Source of the DNA: JBEKYD01 sp052148435
GTDB taxonomy: Bacteria > Acidobacteriota > Terriglobia > Bryobacterales > Bryobacteraceae
Assembly (NCBI GenBank): GCA_052148435.1
Contig: JBKQIF010000049.1
Span: forward strand, 24,625-88,624
DNA: 64,000 bases
Direction of reading: 5' to 3'
Shown here: piece after piece, positions 15,453-23,607 of the stretch
Numbering within the stretch: the stretch's first letter is position 1
Layout of the letters: each line of letters begins with the position of its first letter
The notes under the pieces: model-generated
The model's database searches: none
Told to the model about the DNA's origin: nothing
Seen by the model: the letters and a program-made list of their open reading frames with translations, nothing else
Translations under genes and position numbers: made by a program

Positions 15453-16942
15453 GCAAGGTCTACCTGGTGGGCGGCGGCCCGGGGGATCCCGGTCTGATTA
15501 CGGTGAAAGGGCGGAGCGCGCTGGAGCGCGCCGACGTGGTGCTGTTCGACCACCTGGCGCCGGAAGCGCTGCTGGAACTGGCGCCGCCTCACGCCGAGCG
15601 GATCTACGTGGGCAAGAAGAAAGCGGAGCACGCGTTCAGCCAGGACGAGATCTGCGGGCTGCTGATCGAAAGGGCCCGGCGTGGACTGACGGTGGTTCGG
15701 CTGAAGGGCGGCGATCCGTTTCTGTTCGGGCGGGGCGGGGAAGAAGCCGAGGCGCTGGCCGGCGCGGGTATCGCGTTTGAGGTGGTGCCGGGCGTGACTG
15801 CGCCGCTGGGCATCGCGGCTTACACGGGCGTGCCGCTGACGCATCGCGATCACACCTCGGCGGTGAGCTTCGTTACGGGCCACGCGGTTGAGGCTATCGA
15901 CTGGGGGAAAGTGGGGCTTTCCGAAACCCTGGTCATTTATATGGGTCTGACCACGTTCCCGGCCATCGCGCGCGAGCTGATGGCGCGCGGGCGGCGGCCG
16001 GAAACTCCGGCCATGGCGGTGCGGTGGGCTACCCGTCCCGACCAGGAAACGCTCACGGGAACGCTGGCCACGCTGCCGGCGCAAATTGCCGAGCGCGGGC
16101 TGAAACCGCCGGCGACGATTGTGGTGGGCGAAGTGGTACGGCTGCGGGAGAAGCTGGACTGGTTCGGACGGCTGCCGCTCTTCGGGACGCGCATCGTGGT
16201 GACGCGCGCGCGCGGGCAGGCGGAAACGCTATCGGGACGGCTGCGGGAGTTGGGCGCCGACGCCATCGAATTGCCCACCATCGAGATTCAGCCGCCATCG
16301 GACGCGGCGCCGCTGGAGCGCGCCATCGCGCAGCTTGCGGTGTACGACTGGCTGATCTTCACCAGCGCCAACGGGGTGCGGCAGTTCGTGGCGGCGCTGG
16401 ACCGGTCGGCCGCGGACTGGCGCGCGCTACGGGCGAAGATCTGCGCCATCGGCCCGGCCACGCGCGCGGCGGTGGAAGCGCTGCATTTGAAAGTAGACCT
16501 GATGGGCGCTGAGTACGTGGCCGAGGGTCTACTGGAAGCGTTTCGCCCGTACGACCTGGCGGGCAAACGGGTGCTGTTGCCGCGGGCCAAGGTGGCGCGG
16601 GATTTGGTGCCGGTGGAATTGACCAAACGTGGTGCGCAGGTTGACGTGGTGGAAGCTTACCAGACCGTAATCCCGGCCGAAGCCGGGGCTCGCGGCCGGA
16701 CGCTATTTACGATGGCGCGGAAACCCGACTGGGTCACGGTGACCAGCTCCTCGACGGCGCGCAACCTGGTTGCTGCAGTGGGCAAGGAAGCGCTGGAGGG
16801 AGTGCGGATTGCGTCGATTGGGCCGGTGACTTCGAGGGCGGTCAGGGAACTGGGGCTGGAGGTTGCGGTGGAAGCCAGGCTCTACACTCTGGACGGTCTG
16901 GTGGAGGCGGTGCTGGAGGCGACGGCGAGCAGCCAGGGTTAA
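15449..16942 (+). CDS. cobA-hemD: fused uroporphyrinogen-III methyltransferase and uroporphyrinogen-III synthase
   Basis: A 497-residue bifunctional protein. Residues 1 to about 245 are an SAM-dependent uroporphyrinogen-III C-methyltransferase, with VYLVGGGPGDPGLITVKG at the N terminus, LKGGDPFLFGRGGEE near 86 and VVPGVTAPLG near 111. Residues about 250-495 are a HemD-type uroporphyrinogen-III synthase, with GTRIVVTRARGQAE and DWLIFTSANGVR. The synthase closes hydroxymethylbilane from hemC; the methylase diverts product to precorrin-2 for sirohaem or cobalamin. The start overlaps the hemC stop (ATGA), and the operon ends here. Confidence 0.95.
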   Translation: MSKVYLVGGGPGDPGLITVKGRSALERADVVLFDHLAPEALLELAPPHAERIYVGKKKAEHAFSQDEICGLLIERARRGLTVVRLKGGDPFLFGRGGEEAEALAGAGIAFEVVPGVTAPLGIAAYTGVPLTHRDHTSAVSFVTGHAVEAIDWGKVGLSETLVIYMGLTTFPAIARELMARGRRPETPAMAVRWATRPDQETLTGTLATLPAQIAERGLKPPATIVVGEVVRLREKLDWFGRLPLFGTRIVVTRARGQAETLSGRLRELGADAIELPTIEIQPPSDAAPLERAIAQLAVYDWLIFTSANGVRQFVAALDRSAADWRALRAKICAIGPATRAAVEALHLKVDLMGAEYVAEGLLEAFRPYDLAGKRVLLPRAKVARDLVPVELTKRGAQVDVVEAYQTVIPAEAGARGRTLFTMARKPDWVTVTSSSTARNLVAAVGKEALEGVRIASIGPVTSRAVRELGLEVAVEARLYTLDGLVEAVLEATASSQG

Positions 16943-16983
16943 AGCCAACTGAGGAATAATCTCGCATCGCTTGATTGGCTTTC

Positions 16984-17192
16984 GTGGCGCGCGCACTCTT
17001 GCGTGCCGCGTCGGCACTCTTGCCGACGCCCGCCGCCCCAGGGAGCAGAAGCGTGCCCGTAACCGAGCTGCGACCGCAAGGGAGCGGTTACCGCGACTGA
17101 ATTGGGAAATCCCCAGGCCGGTTAAGCACCTGAGGAGTCCAACGTGGCGCAGCCACTCGTGGCTGCAGCGCCGAGATTCGTCTCGGCGCTTC
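16984..17192. repeat. REP-like hairpin repeats beside RAYT pseudogene
   Basis: This intergenic stretch has GTGGCGCGCGCACTC at 16984 followed by a perfect 9-bp-arm hairpin (GCGTCGGCA/TGCCGACGC, 17008-17029), a GCGACCGCAAGGGAGCGG string near 17070, and further hairpins GCAGCCACTCGTGGCTGC and GCGCCGAGATTCGTCTCGGCGC (17148-17186, the last listed as arms GCGCCGAGA/TCTCGGCGC). Related copies occur at 23024 and 33869 and inside imuB. Confidence 0.7.
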
Positions 17193-17235
17193 CTCCTGGA
17201 GAGAGAATTTACCCGTTCAGAATCTACTGATTCAC

Positions 17236-17858
17236 ATGCGACCATTCCGCCGCCGTCTGCCTCATCACTATCCGGAAGGTAAGTGGCTCTTCCTGACGTG
17301 GCACCTTCACGGCAGTCTCCCGCAAGCCGCGTATCCTCCTCCGGGCACCCTCTCGTCGGGCGCTGCCTTCGTCTGGATAGATCGGCATCTGGATGCAGCA
17401 CGCTGCGGACCCGTCTATCTGGCTCAGCAGCCAATCGCGCGCATAGTCGCTGCGTCTTTGCAGTGCGGAGTCAGGCTGGGCCATTATGATCTCGGCGCTT
17501 ACGCGATTATGGCCAACCATGTCCACGTGCTGCTGTGGCCAAATGTCCCGACATCGCGCCTGCTTCAATCGCTGAAGGGGGCGACCGCGCGGAACGCGAA
17601 CCTGATCCTGGGCCGCACTGGCGAGGCGTTCTGGCAAGCAGAGTCGTACACTGGGTACGGGATGAGGACGAATGGCACAGGATTGCCGCCTATATCGAGA
17701 ACAATCCGGTAAGAGCGGGGCTGGTCAGGCGCGCGGCAGAAGTGGCCCTGTGGCCGGCCGCAGGCGAAAACGCCTACTCCACGGTTGACGCATCGATGTC
17801 TTACAGCCCTTGTGGAGCAGGCCTTTGGCCTGCCACGGCTTCCGCCATGGGCTGTTAG
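17236..17858 (+). pseudogene. REP-associated tyrosine transposase (RAYT), frameshifted
   Basis: The N-terminal part (17236 to about 17648) is a Y1/RAYT transposase with the metal-binding HxH at His95 and His97 (IMANHVHVLLWP) and the GEAFWQAESY segment. The expected continuation, HWVRDEDEWHRIAAYIENNP, is in another frame from about 17649 and contains the candidate catalytic tyrosine. Family members normally read SYDHWVRD at this point, so a small deletion has removed about four bases. RAYTs are domesticated IS200-like proteins that move or maintain REP palindromes, and hairpin repeats lie immediately upstream. Unless rescued by slippage the enzyme is dead. Confidence 0.8.
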
Positions 17859-18100
17859 TCCGGTGGTTATGGCGATCGTTTGTTTTGCGCGCGCTTTCGA
17901 GTGAATAGGGGACTATACTCTAAGCAGGCGTTGCTGTTCTGCGAGTGTTAGCTCCGAGCTGCAGCAGGCTCTTGTCCCGGCCGAGGCCGAAAGGCCGGCA
18001 CTCACCGAACGCGGCTGGGTGCCGTCCAGTTGCCCGCATAAGCGGAAGCGGCATCTTCCAGCCCGCAACGCGACTTTCGGACAGGAGGTTTACAAACGCG

Positions 18101-18265
18101 ATGGCAACGAATCCAGAACCAGTCAGCGACGTGCTGCATTCCGAGAATCACAGTAAGTTGTCAACCGAGGAGATTGCGAAAGCCTTGGCGCGCCACAATA
18201 AGCATCACCCCAAGGCAGGAACGGAAGCTTCTTCGGAGAAGCCGAAGAAGGGGGGCAAACGCTAG
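18101..18265 (+). CDS. small lysine-rich hypothetical protein (54 aa)
   Basis: A 54-residue hydrophilic protein with a basic C terminus (SEKPKKGGKR). The ATG at 18101 is supported by a strong ribosome-binding site, ACAGGAGGT, at 18081-18089. No family is recognised; the composition suggests a nucleic-acid-associated or disordered protein. The 240 bp upstream, after the RAYT remnant, hold short palindromes such as CAGGCCTTTGGCCTG and a TATACT box at 17914-17919, but no other gene. Confidence 0.55.
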   Translation: MATNPEPVSDVLHSENHSKLSTEEIAKALARHNKHHPKAGTEASSEKPKKGGKR

Positions 18266-18338
18266 CTGCGGCAACGAATCGGCGGCGGGGCGGCCTGAAA
18301 TGCCGCCTCAGGCCGACGGCCTGCCCCACTGAACGGCA

Positions 18339-19565
18339 TCAACCAGGCGCACGGGCAGTTGGGGTGCGGGAGTGATGCGTGTGCCGCAGCCATGCCAGGG
18401 CCGACAAGGTCAGGCCCCAGGCGCAGACGCCGCTCCATTGCCAGCGGCTCCAGGCAGCGGCGGAGAGCGCCGATCCTAGCGCGCCGCCCAGGAAGAAGAC
18501 GATCATATAGACGGTATTGATGCGGCTTCTGGCGGCGCGGGACAAGGCGAAAATGCGCGTCTGGTTGGAGATCTGCATGGCTTGCTGGGCGACATCGAGC
18601 GTAATCACGCCGGCAATCAGCCCCGCGATGCGGTAGCCGAATACCCAGAGGATCGCGTAAGCGACGCTCATCAGCGCCAGTCCGAGTGCGAGGATGCGGC
18701 GGGGACCGTAACGGTCGGCTAGCCTGCCGGCCGGGGCAGCCATGGTGACTCCGGCCGCACCCAGCAGGCCGAAGCTGCCGGCGGCGGCCGACCCTAAATG
18801 GTAGTGCGGCGAGCCGAGGAAGAACGCCAGGTTTGTCCAGAAGGCGATGAACGAGGCGAAGGCCAGAAAGCCGACGGTGGAAGCTTCTCGCAAAACGGGC
18901 TGCTGGCGGGCGAGGTCCCACAGGGAGCGCAAAGCGGCACCGTAAGATAGCGGACGGGCAGGCGGGAGCGCGGGCAGGCGCCACCAAAGGAGCGGCACGA
19001 AGGCTGCCGTGGAAGCCGCGGCCAGCAGGAACACGAGGCGCCACCCGAGCACCTCGGCCACGGCGCCGGAAGCGGTGCGTCCCAACAAAACCCCGAGTAG
19101 CAAACCAGTCATCACGGTGCCGACGGCGCGTCCGCTCTGGCCGGGGCCGGCCAGCTCCGGCGCCAGGGGGAGCATGATGTGGGTGACCGCGGCGGCGATG
19201 CCGATGGCCACGCTGGCCGCCACCAGAATCCAGAACGAAGGCGCCAGACCGGCGATGACGAGAGCCAGCGATACGGCGGCGAAAAGCTGCAGAATCAGCT
19301 TGCGGCGCTCTACCACGTCGCCCAAGGGCACAAACAGGAGGATTCCGGCCGCGTACCCGAGCTGGGTGGCGACGGCAACGGTTCCGCCGCGGCCCTGAGG
19401 TACCTGGAACGCGTGGCTGATGTCCAGCAGCAGCGGCTGATTGTAATAGATGGTTGCGACACTGACGCCGCAAGCCAGCCCGAGAAAGGGCAATAATCCC
19501 CGGCGCGTACGGCGGGCGATAGGAAGATCCGGAGAAGGAATGAGGCTCAACGTCCAGGCTATCAC
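18339..19565 (-). CDS. MFS transporter
   Basis: A 408-residue major facilitator with about 12 hydrophobic segments. The motif YYNQPLL in the first helix and GRLADRYGPRRI in the central loop mark a family of drug or metabolite exporters related to proton-driven MFS carriers. The loop-2 motif is degenerate (PLGDVVERRKLI). It is transcribed alone towards the small gene at 18101. The substrate cannot be predicted. Confidence 0.85.
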   Translation of the reverse strand: MIAWTLSLIPSPDLPIARRTRRGLLPFLGLACGVSVATIYYNQPLLLDISHAFQVPQGRGGTVAVATQLGYAAGILLFVPLGDVVERRKLILQLFAAVSLALVIAGLAPSFWILVAASVAIGIAAAVTHIMLPLAPELAGPGQSGRAVGTVMTGLLLGVLLGRTASGAVAEVLGWRLVFLLAAASTAAFVPLLWWRLPALPPARPLSYGAALRSLWDLARQQPVLREASTVGFLAFASFIAFWTNLAFFLGSPHYHLGSAAAGSFGLLGAAGVTMAAPAGRLADRYGPRRILALGLALMSVAYAILWVFGYRIAGLIAGVITLDVAQQAMQISNQTRIFALSRAARSRINTVYMIVFFLGGALGSALSAAAWSRWQWSGVCAWGLTLSALAWLRHTHHSRTPTARAPG

Positions 19566-19707
19566 CTTCGCAGCGACGCTTTGCCGCGAGGTCTTTACTG
19601 CCTGGCGGGTCGTGTGCGGCCCCTGCCACCCACATTATCGTGTCTCAATACCCCCATTAGCGGGCATTGCGAGCCACCATCATCTCTGGTTGACTAGGAT
19701 TATTCCG

Positions 19708-19911
19708 ATGTCAACATCAGAACTTACTGGTACAACTAAATCGGCGACATTCCGCCATGTTAACGCGGAAGAGTTGCAGCGTTTACGGCGCGACCGCGGA
19801 AGCTTGACGGTTGCCATTGCCTGCCTGGAAGAACTCGGACGGCTGCGCCGGAACCGCCTCGAATCGCCCAACGCCTCGCGGGGCCAAAGCAAATTTCAGA
19901 GCGCTGCCTGA
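19708..19911 (+). CDS. small hypothetical protein (67 aa)
   Basis: A 67-residue hydrophilic frame with charged helices (AEELQRLRRDRGSL and CLEELGRLRRNRLE). The ATG at 19708 is preceded by TAGGATTATTCC, a weak ribosome-binding site. It lies between the divergent MFS gene and rsmI, 38 bp before the latter. No family is recognised; it could be spurious, though codon use resembles neighbouring genes. Confidence 0.4.
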   Translation: MSTSELTGTTKSATFRHVNAEELQRLRRDRGSLTVAIACLEELGRLRRNRLESPNASRGQSKFQSAA

Positions 19912-19949
19912 CAGGCGCGCTGCCCCCGCGGGGGTCCTATACTCAAGGA

Positions 19950-20774
19950 ATGCCCGGCGTGCTTTACCTGGTGGCGACCCCCATCGGCAACCTGGAAGAC
20001 ATCACCTATCGCGCGGTGCGCGTGTTGGGCGAGGTGGACCTGGTCGCTTGCGAGGACACTCGCGAAACCCGCAAACTGCTGGATCGCTACGGCATCCGCC
20101 AGCCCACCATCAGCTATCACGAGCACAACGAGGCCGAACGCGCGGCGGAGCTGGCGGCGCGCATGCTTGCCGGCGAAAAGGTGGCGCTGGTTTCGGATGC
20201 GGGAACGCCGCTGGTTTCCGATCCTGGCTACCGGCTGGTGAGGGCGGCAATCGACAACGGCATTCGGGTCGAACCGATTCCGGGAGCTTCGGCGGCGGTA
20301 ACCGCGCTGGCGGCTTCGGGACTGCCTACCGACGTTTTCCGCTTCGGCGGTTTTCTGCCGCCCAAGACCGGGCAGCGCGAGCGTCTGCTCCAAGCGCTCG
20401 AAAACGAACCGGCCACCCTCATCTTCTACGAGGCGCCGCACCGCATTCTGGAAGCGCTCGAGACGATCCAATCCGTACTGGGACCGCGGCCGGTAGTGGT
20501 GGCGCGCGAGCTCACCAAGCTGCACGAGGAGATTCTGCGCGGGACGGCGGCCGAGATCCACGCCGTGCTGGCGGCGCGGGCGGCGATCAAGGGAGAGATG
20601 ACGCTGCTGATCGGGAAGGCCACGGCGCCGCGCGCCGACGACGGCCCGGTGAAAACCGCCGTCGAGGAACTGGTGCGCGCCGGCAGCGAACGCATGCAAG
20701 CCATCAAACAGGTGGCGCGCCGGCGGGGTCTGTCCAAACGCGAGGTTTACGAGCGGCTGCTGGACGAGCAGTGA
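19950..20774 (+). CDS. rsmI: 16S rRNA (cytidine1402-2'-O)-methyltransferase
   Basis: A 274-residue RsmI of the tetrapyrrole-methylase fold that 2'-O-methylates C1402 in the ribosomal decoding centre. Diagnostic segments are LYLVATPIGNLEDITYRAV at residues 5-23, ACEDTRETRKLL near 39, and ALVSDAGTPLVSDPGYRLV near 79; PGASAAVTALAASGLPTD follows near 107. The C-terminal helix-turn-helix-like tail is present (RRRGLSKREVYERLL). AAGGA precedes the ATG. A secreted-protein gene follows after 28 bp. Confidence 0.96.
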   Translation: MPGVLYLVATPIGNLEDITYRAVRVLGEVDLVACEDTRETRKLLDRYGIRQPTISYHEHNEAERAAELAARMLAGEKVALVSDAGTPLVSDPGYRLVRAAIDNGIRVEPIPGASAAVTALAASGLPTDVFRFGGFLPPKTGQRERLLQALENEPATLIFYEAPHRILEALETIQSVLGPRPVVVARELTKLHEEILRGTAAEIHAVLAARAAIKGEMTLLIGKATAPRADDGPVKTAVEELVRAGSERMQAIKQVARRRGLSKREVYERLLDEQ

Positions 20775-20802
20775 GGCGCGCGATGCGGCACAATCTACAT
20801 AT

Positions 20803-21198
20803 ATGAAGATCGCTCGTCTGATGACGCTCATGGTTTCGATCGCGGTGGCCGTGCCGGGCCAGAAGACGCCGGTCCGGAAGCAGCCCGATGTAGAGGTATT
20901 GGAATTGAAGGCGAAACACACGCAGCGCCAACTGGCGCTGGACGGGCGGGTACGGGTGGGCGCGGCGAGATCGATCAAGGGCCTGCTGATTGCTTTCGAT
21001 TTTCTGTCGGACGATGGCGTGGTGTTGGCTACCGAGAAGACGAGGGTGGACGAAGACGTGCTGGCGCCGGGCGCGGAATCCCCCATTCACGCCGATACCG
21101 ACAATCTTCCCCGAGCTGTGCGTGTGAGGGTGCGCGCCGCCGATTTCCGCCAGCGCGAGCTCGCCGTCGGTAACGCGGGTCCGTTCACGATCGAGTAA
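20803..21198 (+). CDS. secreted hypothetical protein, FxLYD-like
   Basis: A 131-residue protein with a short N-terminal hydrophobic segment (LMTLMVSIAVAVPG) that looks like a signal peptide. The mature part seems to be one beta-sandwich: AFDFLSDDGVVLATEK followed by VLAPGAESPIH resembles the FxLYD-type layout, in which a strand is followed by a proline-glycine turn. This assignment is tentative. The gene is 28 bp after rsmI and 53 bp before the methyltransferase gene, possibly in the same transcript. Confidence 0.65.
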   Translation: MKIARLMTLMVSIAVAVPGQKTPVRKQPDVEVLELKAKHTQRQLALDGRVRVGAARSIKGLLIAFDFLSDDGVVLATEKTRVDEDVLAPGAESPIHADTDNLPRAVRVRVRAADFRQRELAVGNAGPFTIE

Positions 21199-21251
21199 GC
21201 TGGGCGAAAGAAAGCCCGCGTGGCTCCCCTTCACGATAAAATGAATCTGCC

Positions 21252-21914
21252 ATGTCGAGGGGATTCACTCCGCTTACCGATTCGCTGGCGGCTTATGTCG
21301 CTTCCGTAACGCTGCGCGAGCCGGACGCGTTGCGCCAACTGCGCGAGTCCACCGAAAGCCATCCGTTCGCTTCCATGCAAATTGCGCCCGAGCAGGGCCA
21401 GTTCCTGCACGTGCTGGTGAAGCTCATCCACGCCCGCAAGGCGCTCGAAATCGGTGTGTTCATGGGGTACAGCTCGTCGTGGGTGGCGCTCGCCATGCCC
21501 TTGGGCAGCCGCCTGGTCGCCTGCGAATCGAGCCCAGAGTACGCCGCCATTGCGCGTGGCACCTGGAAGGCCGCCGGCGTGGACGATTCGGTCGAGCTGC
21601 GCCTCGGTCCGGCTCTCGATTCTCTCCAGCGGCTGCTCGCCGAAGGGCATGCCGGCACCTTCGATTTCGCTTTCATCGATGCCGACAAGGCCAACTACTC
21701 GAACTACTATGACCTGGCCTACGAGCTGGTGAAACCTGGCGGGCTAATCGCGGCCGATAACACTCTCTGGGATGGCGACGTGGCCGACCCCGCGGTCCAC
21801 GACGCCGATACCGAAGCGATTCGCGCCTTCAACCGTAAGCTCCACGCCGATTCGCGCGTGGCGCTCACCCTGGCCACCATCGGCGATGGCGTGACATTGG
21901 CGTGCAAACTCTAA
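21252..21914 (+). CDS. class I SAM-dependent O-methyltransferase (family 3)
   Basis: A 220-residue protein of the catechol/caffeoyl-CoA O-methyltransferase type. It shows the SAM-binding motif ALEIGVFMGYSSSWVALAMP at about residues 60-79, the acidic motif VACESSPEYA near 91, and the metal-binding aspartates in FDFAFIDADKANYSNYYD near 137 and AADNTLWDGDV near 165. It would methylate a hydroxyl group on an aromatic small molecule. The last 13 bases overlap the TIR-like gene, so the two are probably coupled. Confidence 0.9.
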   Translation: MSRGFTPLTDSLAAYVASVTLREPDALRQLRESTESHPFASMQIAPEQGQFLHVLVKLIHARKALEIGVFMGYSSSWVALAMPLGSRLVACESSPEYAAIARGTWKAAGVDDSVELRLGPALDSLQRLLAEGHAGTFDFAFIDADKANYSNYYDLAYELVKPGGLIAADNTLWDGDVADPAVHDADTEAIRAFNRKLHADSRVALTLATIGDGVTLACKL

Positions 21915-22996
21915 CTCCGGCCCTGTTTCCCTGCTACGCGCCGGCCGACCGCCCGGCCGTTGAATTCATTCGCGGCTTCCTGGAACGCGGCGCCCGGGTG
22001 CGCGTCTTTTTCGAAGAAGGCGAATTGCGCGAGGGCCAAACTTTGGCCGACAAAGCCAGCGAAGGTCTCGTAGCCGATCTTCTGCTGGTGCTCTTTTCTC
22101 GCGCCTCCATGCCCTCGCGCTGGCCCAGGGCCGAGTGGGAAGATGCCTTGGTGAACGGGCCCTCCGCCGCGGGCGTGCGCGTCGCCTTCGCGCGCCTGGA
22201 CGATTGCGTGCCGCCCCAGGTGCTGCGCCCGCGCTTCGAGCTCGCCGGCCTGCCGCTGGAGGGGCTGCGTTCGCTCAAACGCTGGGTGCGCGGCGGCGGC
22301 ACGCTGACGGAGAGGGCCGTATCTTCCGGCGGCGACCTCGAAGTTCTGGGGATTGCCCTGGCCGATCGCCCCGGCCGCGAATGGACCTCCGCCGCCATGG
22401 CCGCCCAATTCGCCCATGCCTTTCGCCAGGATTTCGACCACGTGCTGCACCTGCGCTGCGGCACGCGCTCGCTGGCGGCGCTCGCCGGCCGCCTGGGCCG
22501 TCAGCTCGGTTTGCGCCTGGAAGGCGACCTCGAATGCCACTGCCGCAAGCTCGCCGCCTTCTGTTCCGAGCGCCGCTTCCTGCTGGTGATGGAGGACGCT
22601 GCCGCCGGCGCCGTTCCCGAAGAGTTGCTCTTTTCCGGCTGCTGCTCGGTGCTGCTCTGCCCCGATTCCCTGCCGCCCGAGGAACGGCCCGGCGAGCCGC
22701 CCGATCCGCTCGACCAGGTGCAGCTTGCCTTCGCCGCCGCCGCGTGGCCCGAGCAATGTTCCCTGGCCCGTACCGGCTGCCGCCTGGCCCGCGACGAAGG
22801 CCGCCTGGCGGAATGCTACGAGTTGATGCGGCAATGGCATGCCGCCGCCCAAGCCCGCGCCGATCGCATGGCGCTCGATGAATCCGCTCGCGAAATGGTC
22901 TGGATACTGGAAGCCTGGGGCCGCGACGACGAAGCCCGCGCCCTGGACTACCGCCGTATCGCCGAATATAGCGACCAGTTGTTGCTGCCGTTCTGA
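21902..22996 (+). CDS. TIR-like domain protein
   Basis: A 364-residue protein starting at GTG 21902 inside the methyltransferase end. Residues 1 to about 115 resemble a TIR domain of the bacterial TIR-STAND type: FPCYAPADRPAVEFI, then VRVFFEEGELREGQ, then LVLFSRASMPSRWPRAEWE. Whether it can cleave NAD is uncertain, because the expected catalytic glutamate position is not clear. Residues about 170-250 look like a degenerate nucleotide-binding domain (HVLHLRCGTRSLAALAGRLG), without a P-loop. The C terminus is helical. The coupling to an O-methyltransferase is unusual. Signalling or defence is possible, but unproved. Confidence 0.65.
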   Translation: MQTLTPALFPCYAPADRPAVEFIRGFLERGARVRVFFEEGELREGQTLADKASEGLVADLLLVLFSRASMPSRWPRAEWEDALVNGPSAAGVRVAFARLDDCVPPQVLRPRFELAGLPLEGLRSLKRWVRGGGTLTERAVSSGGDLEVLGIALADRPGREWTSAAMAAQFAHAFRQDFDHVLHLRCGTRSLAALAGRLGRQLGLRLEGDLECHCRKLAAFCSERRFLLVMEDAAAGAVPEELLFSGCCSVLLCPDSLPPEERPGEPPDPLDQVQLAFAAAAWPEQCSLARTGCRLARDEGRLAECYELMRQWHAAAQARADRMALDESAREMVWILEAWGRDDEARALDYRRIAEYSDQLLLPF

Positions 22997-23607
22997 GCCT
23001 GCATCTCGCAGGTGCATCGCGGACGTGGCGCACGCACTCCTGCGTGCCGTGTCGAGACTTTTCTCGACACGTCCTTGCGGTCGTGACACAGTTTCGAGGC
23101 ATAGCCCCTCCGAACCGCCGATGAATTGTTTTCGTGGCGCGGGCCTCCGGCCAGCAGCGTCGGCTTTCGAGCCGACGTTTTGTGGGACAGGCCATCGCCT
23201 TTTGTGGCCTGTCGTGTCTCCCGGCAGTCGGCCGTCTGACTGGCCACAAAAAGCGATCGTCTGCCCCACCTCTACGCTACCGACCGCGACCAAAGGGAGC
23301 GGTAACGGAGCAAACCTTTATCAGTCACCTCCATTATCAAAATATAATCTATTGATTCTAAGCTGCTTAAGCTATCCTTTTCGCGGTTTCCGCTTTCCTC
23401 GTGATACCGTTTGATTGGGAGGAAATCGGGCCTGGTGATTATAAAAACAACCCAAGGGCTGGGAAACGGGTTGTTTTGCCTGTGGCGCAGGCCGAAAACA
23501 TGCACAAGAATGCACAAATGCGAACCCAAACAGCCTTTGCCGAACGAACCCATTTATCGCCACAAGAAAAAGAAAATAAATAACTTATTCCACTCAGAGT
23601 GACCCCG
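22997..23607. other. 611-bp intergenic region with several repeats
   Basis: No convincing large gene is present. The region contains a cloverleaf-family repeat (GTGGCGCACGCACTC at 23024, hairpin 23048-23069), a block ending GATCGTCTGCCCCACC near 23272, a GACCGCGACCAAAGGGAGCGG string near 23282, and an AT-rich stretch at 23320-23460 unlike the neighbouring GC-rich DNA. A short frame at 23500 is listed separately. Confidence 0.7.
23500..23583 (+). CDS. possible 27-residue peptide with MHKNAQ start
   Basis: A short frame starting MHKNAQMRTQ and ending KEKENK-like (QEKENK). Its first codons match, at the DNA level, the start of the SEC-C gene near 204 (TGCACAAARATGCACAAA). The repetition suggests either a conserved small peptide or a repeat that happens to be open. 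There is no clear ribosome-binding site. Confidence 0.25.
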   Translation: MHKNAQMRTQTAFAERTHLSPQEKENK

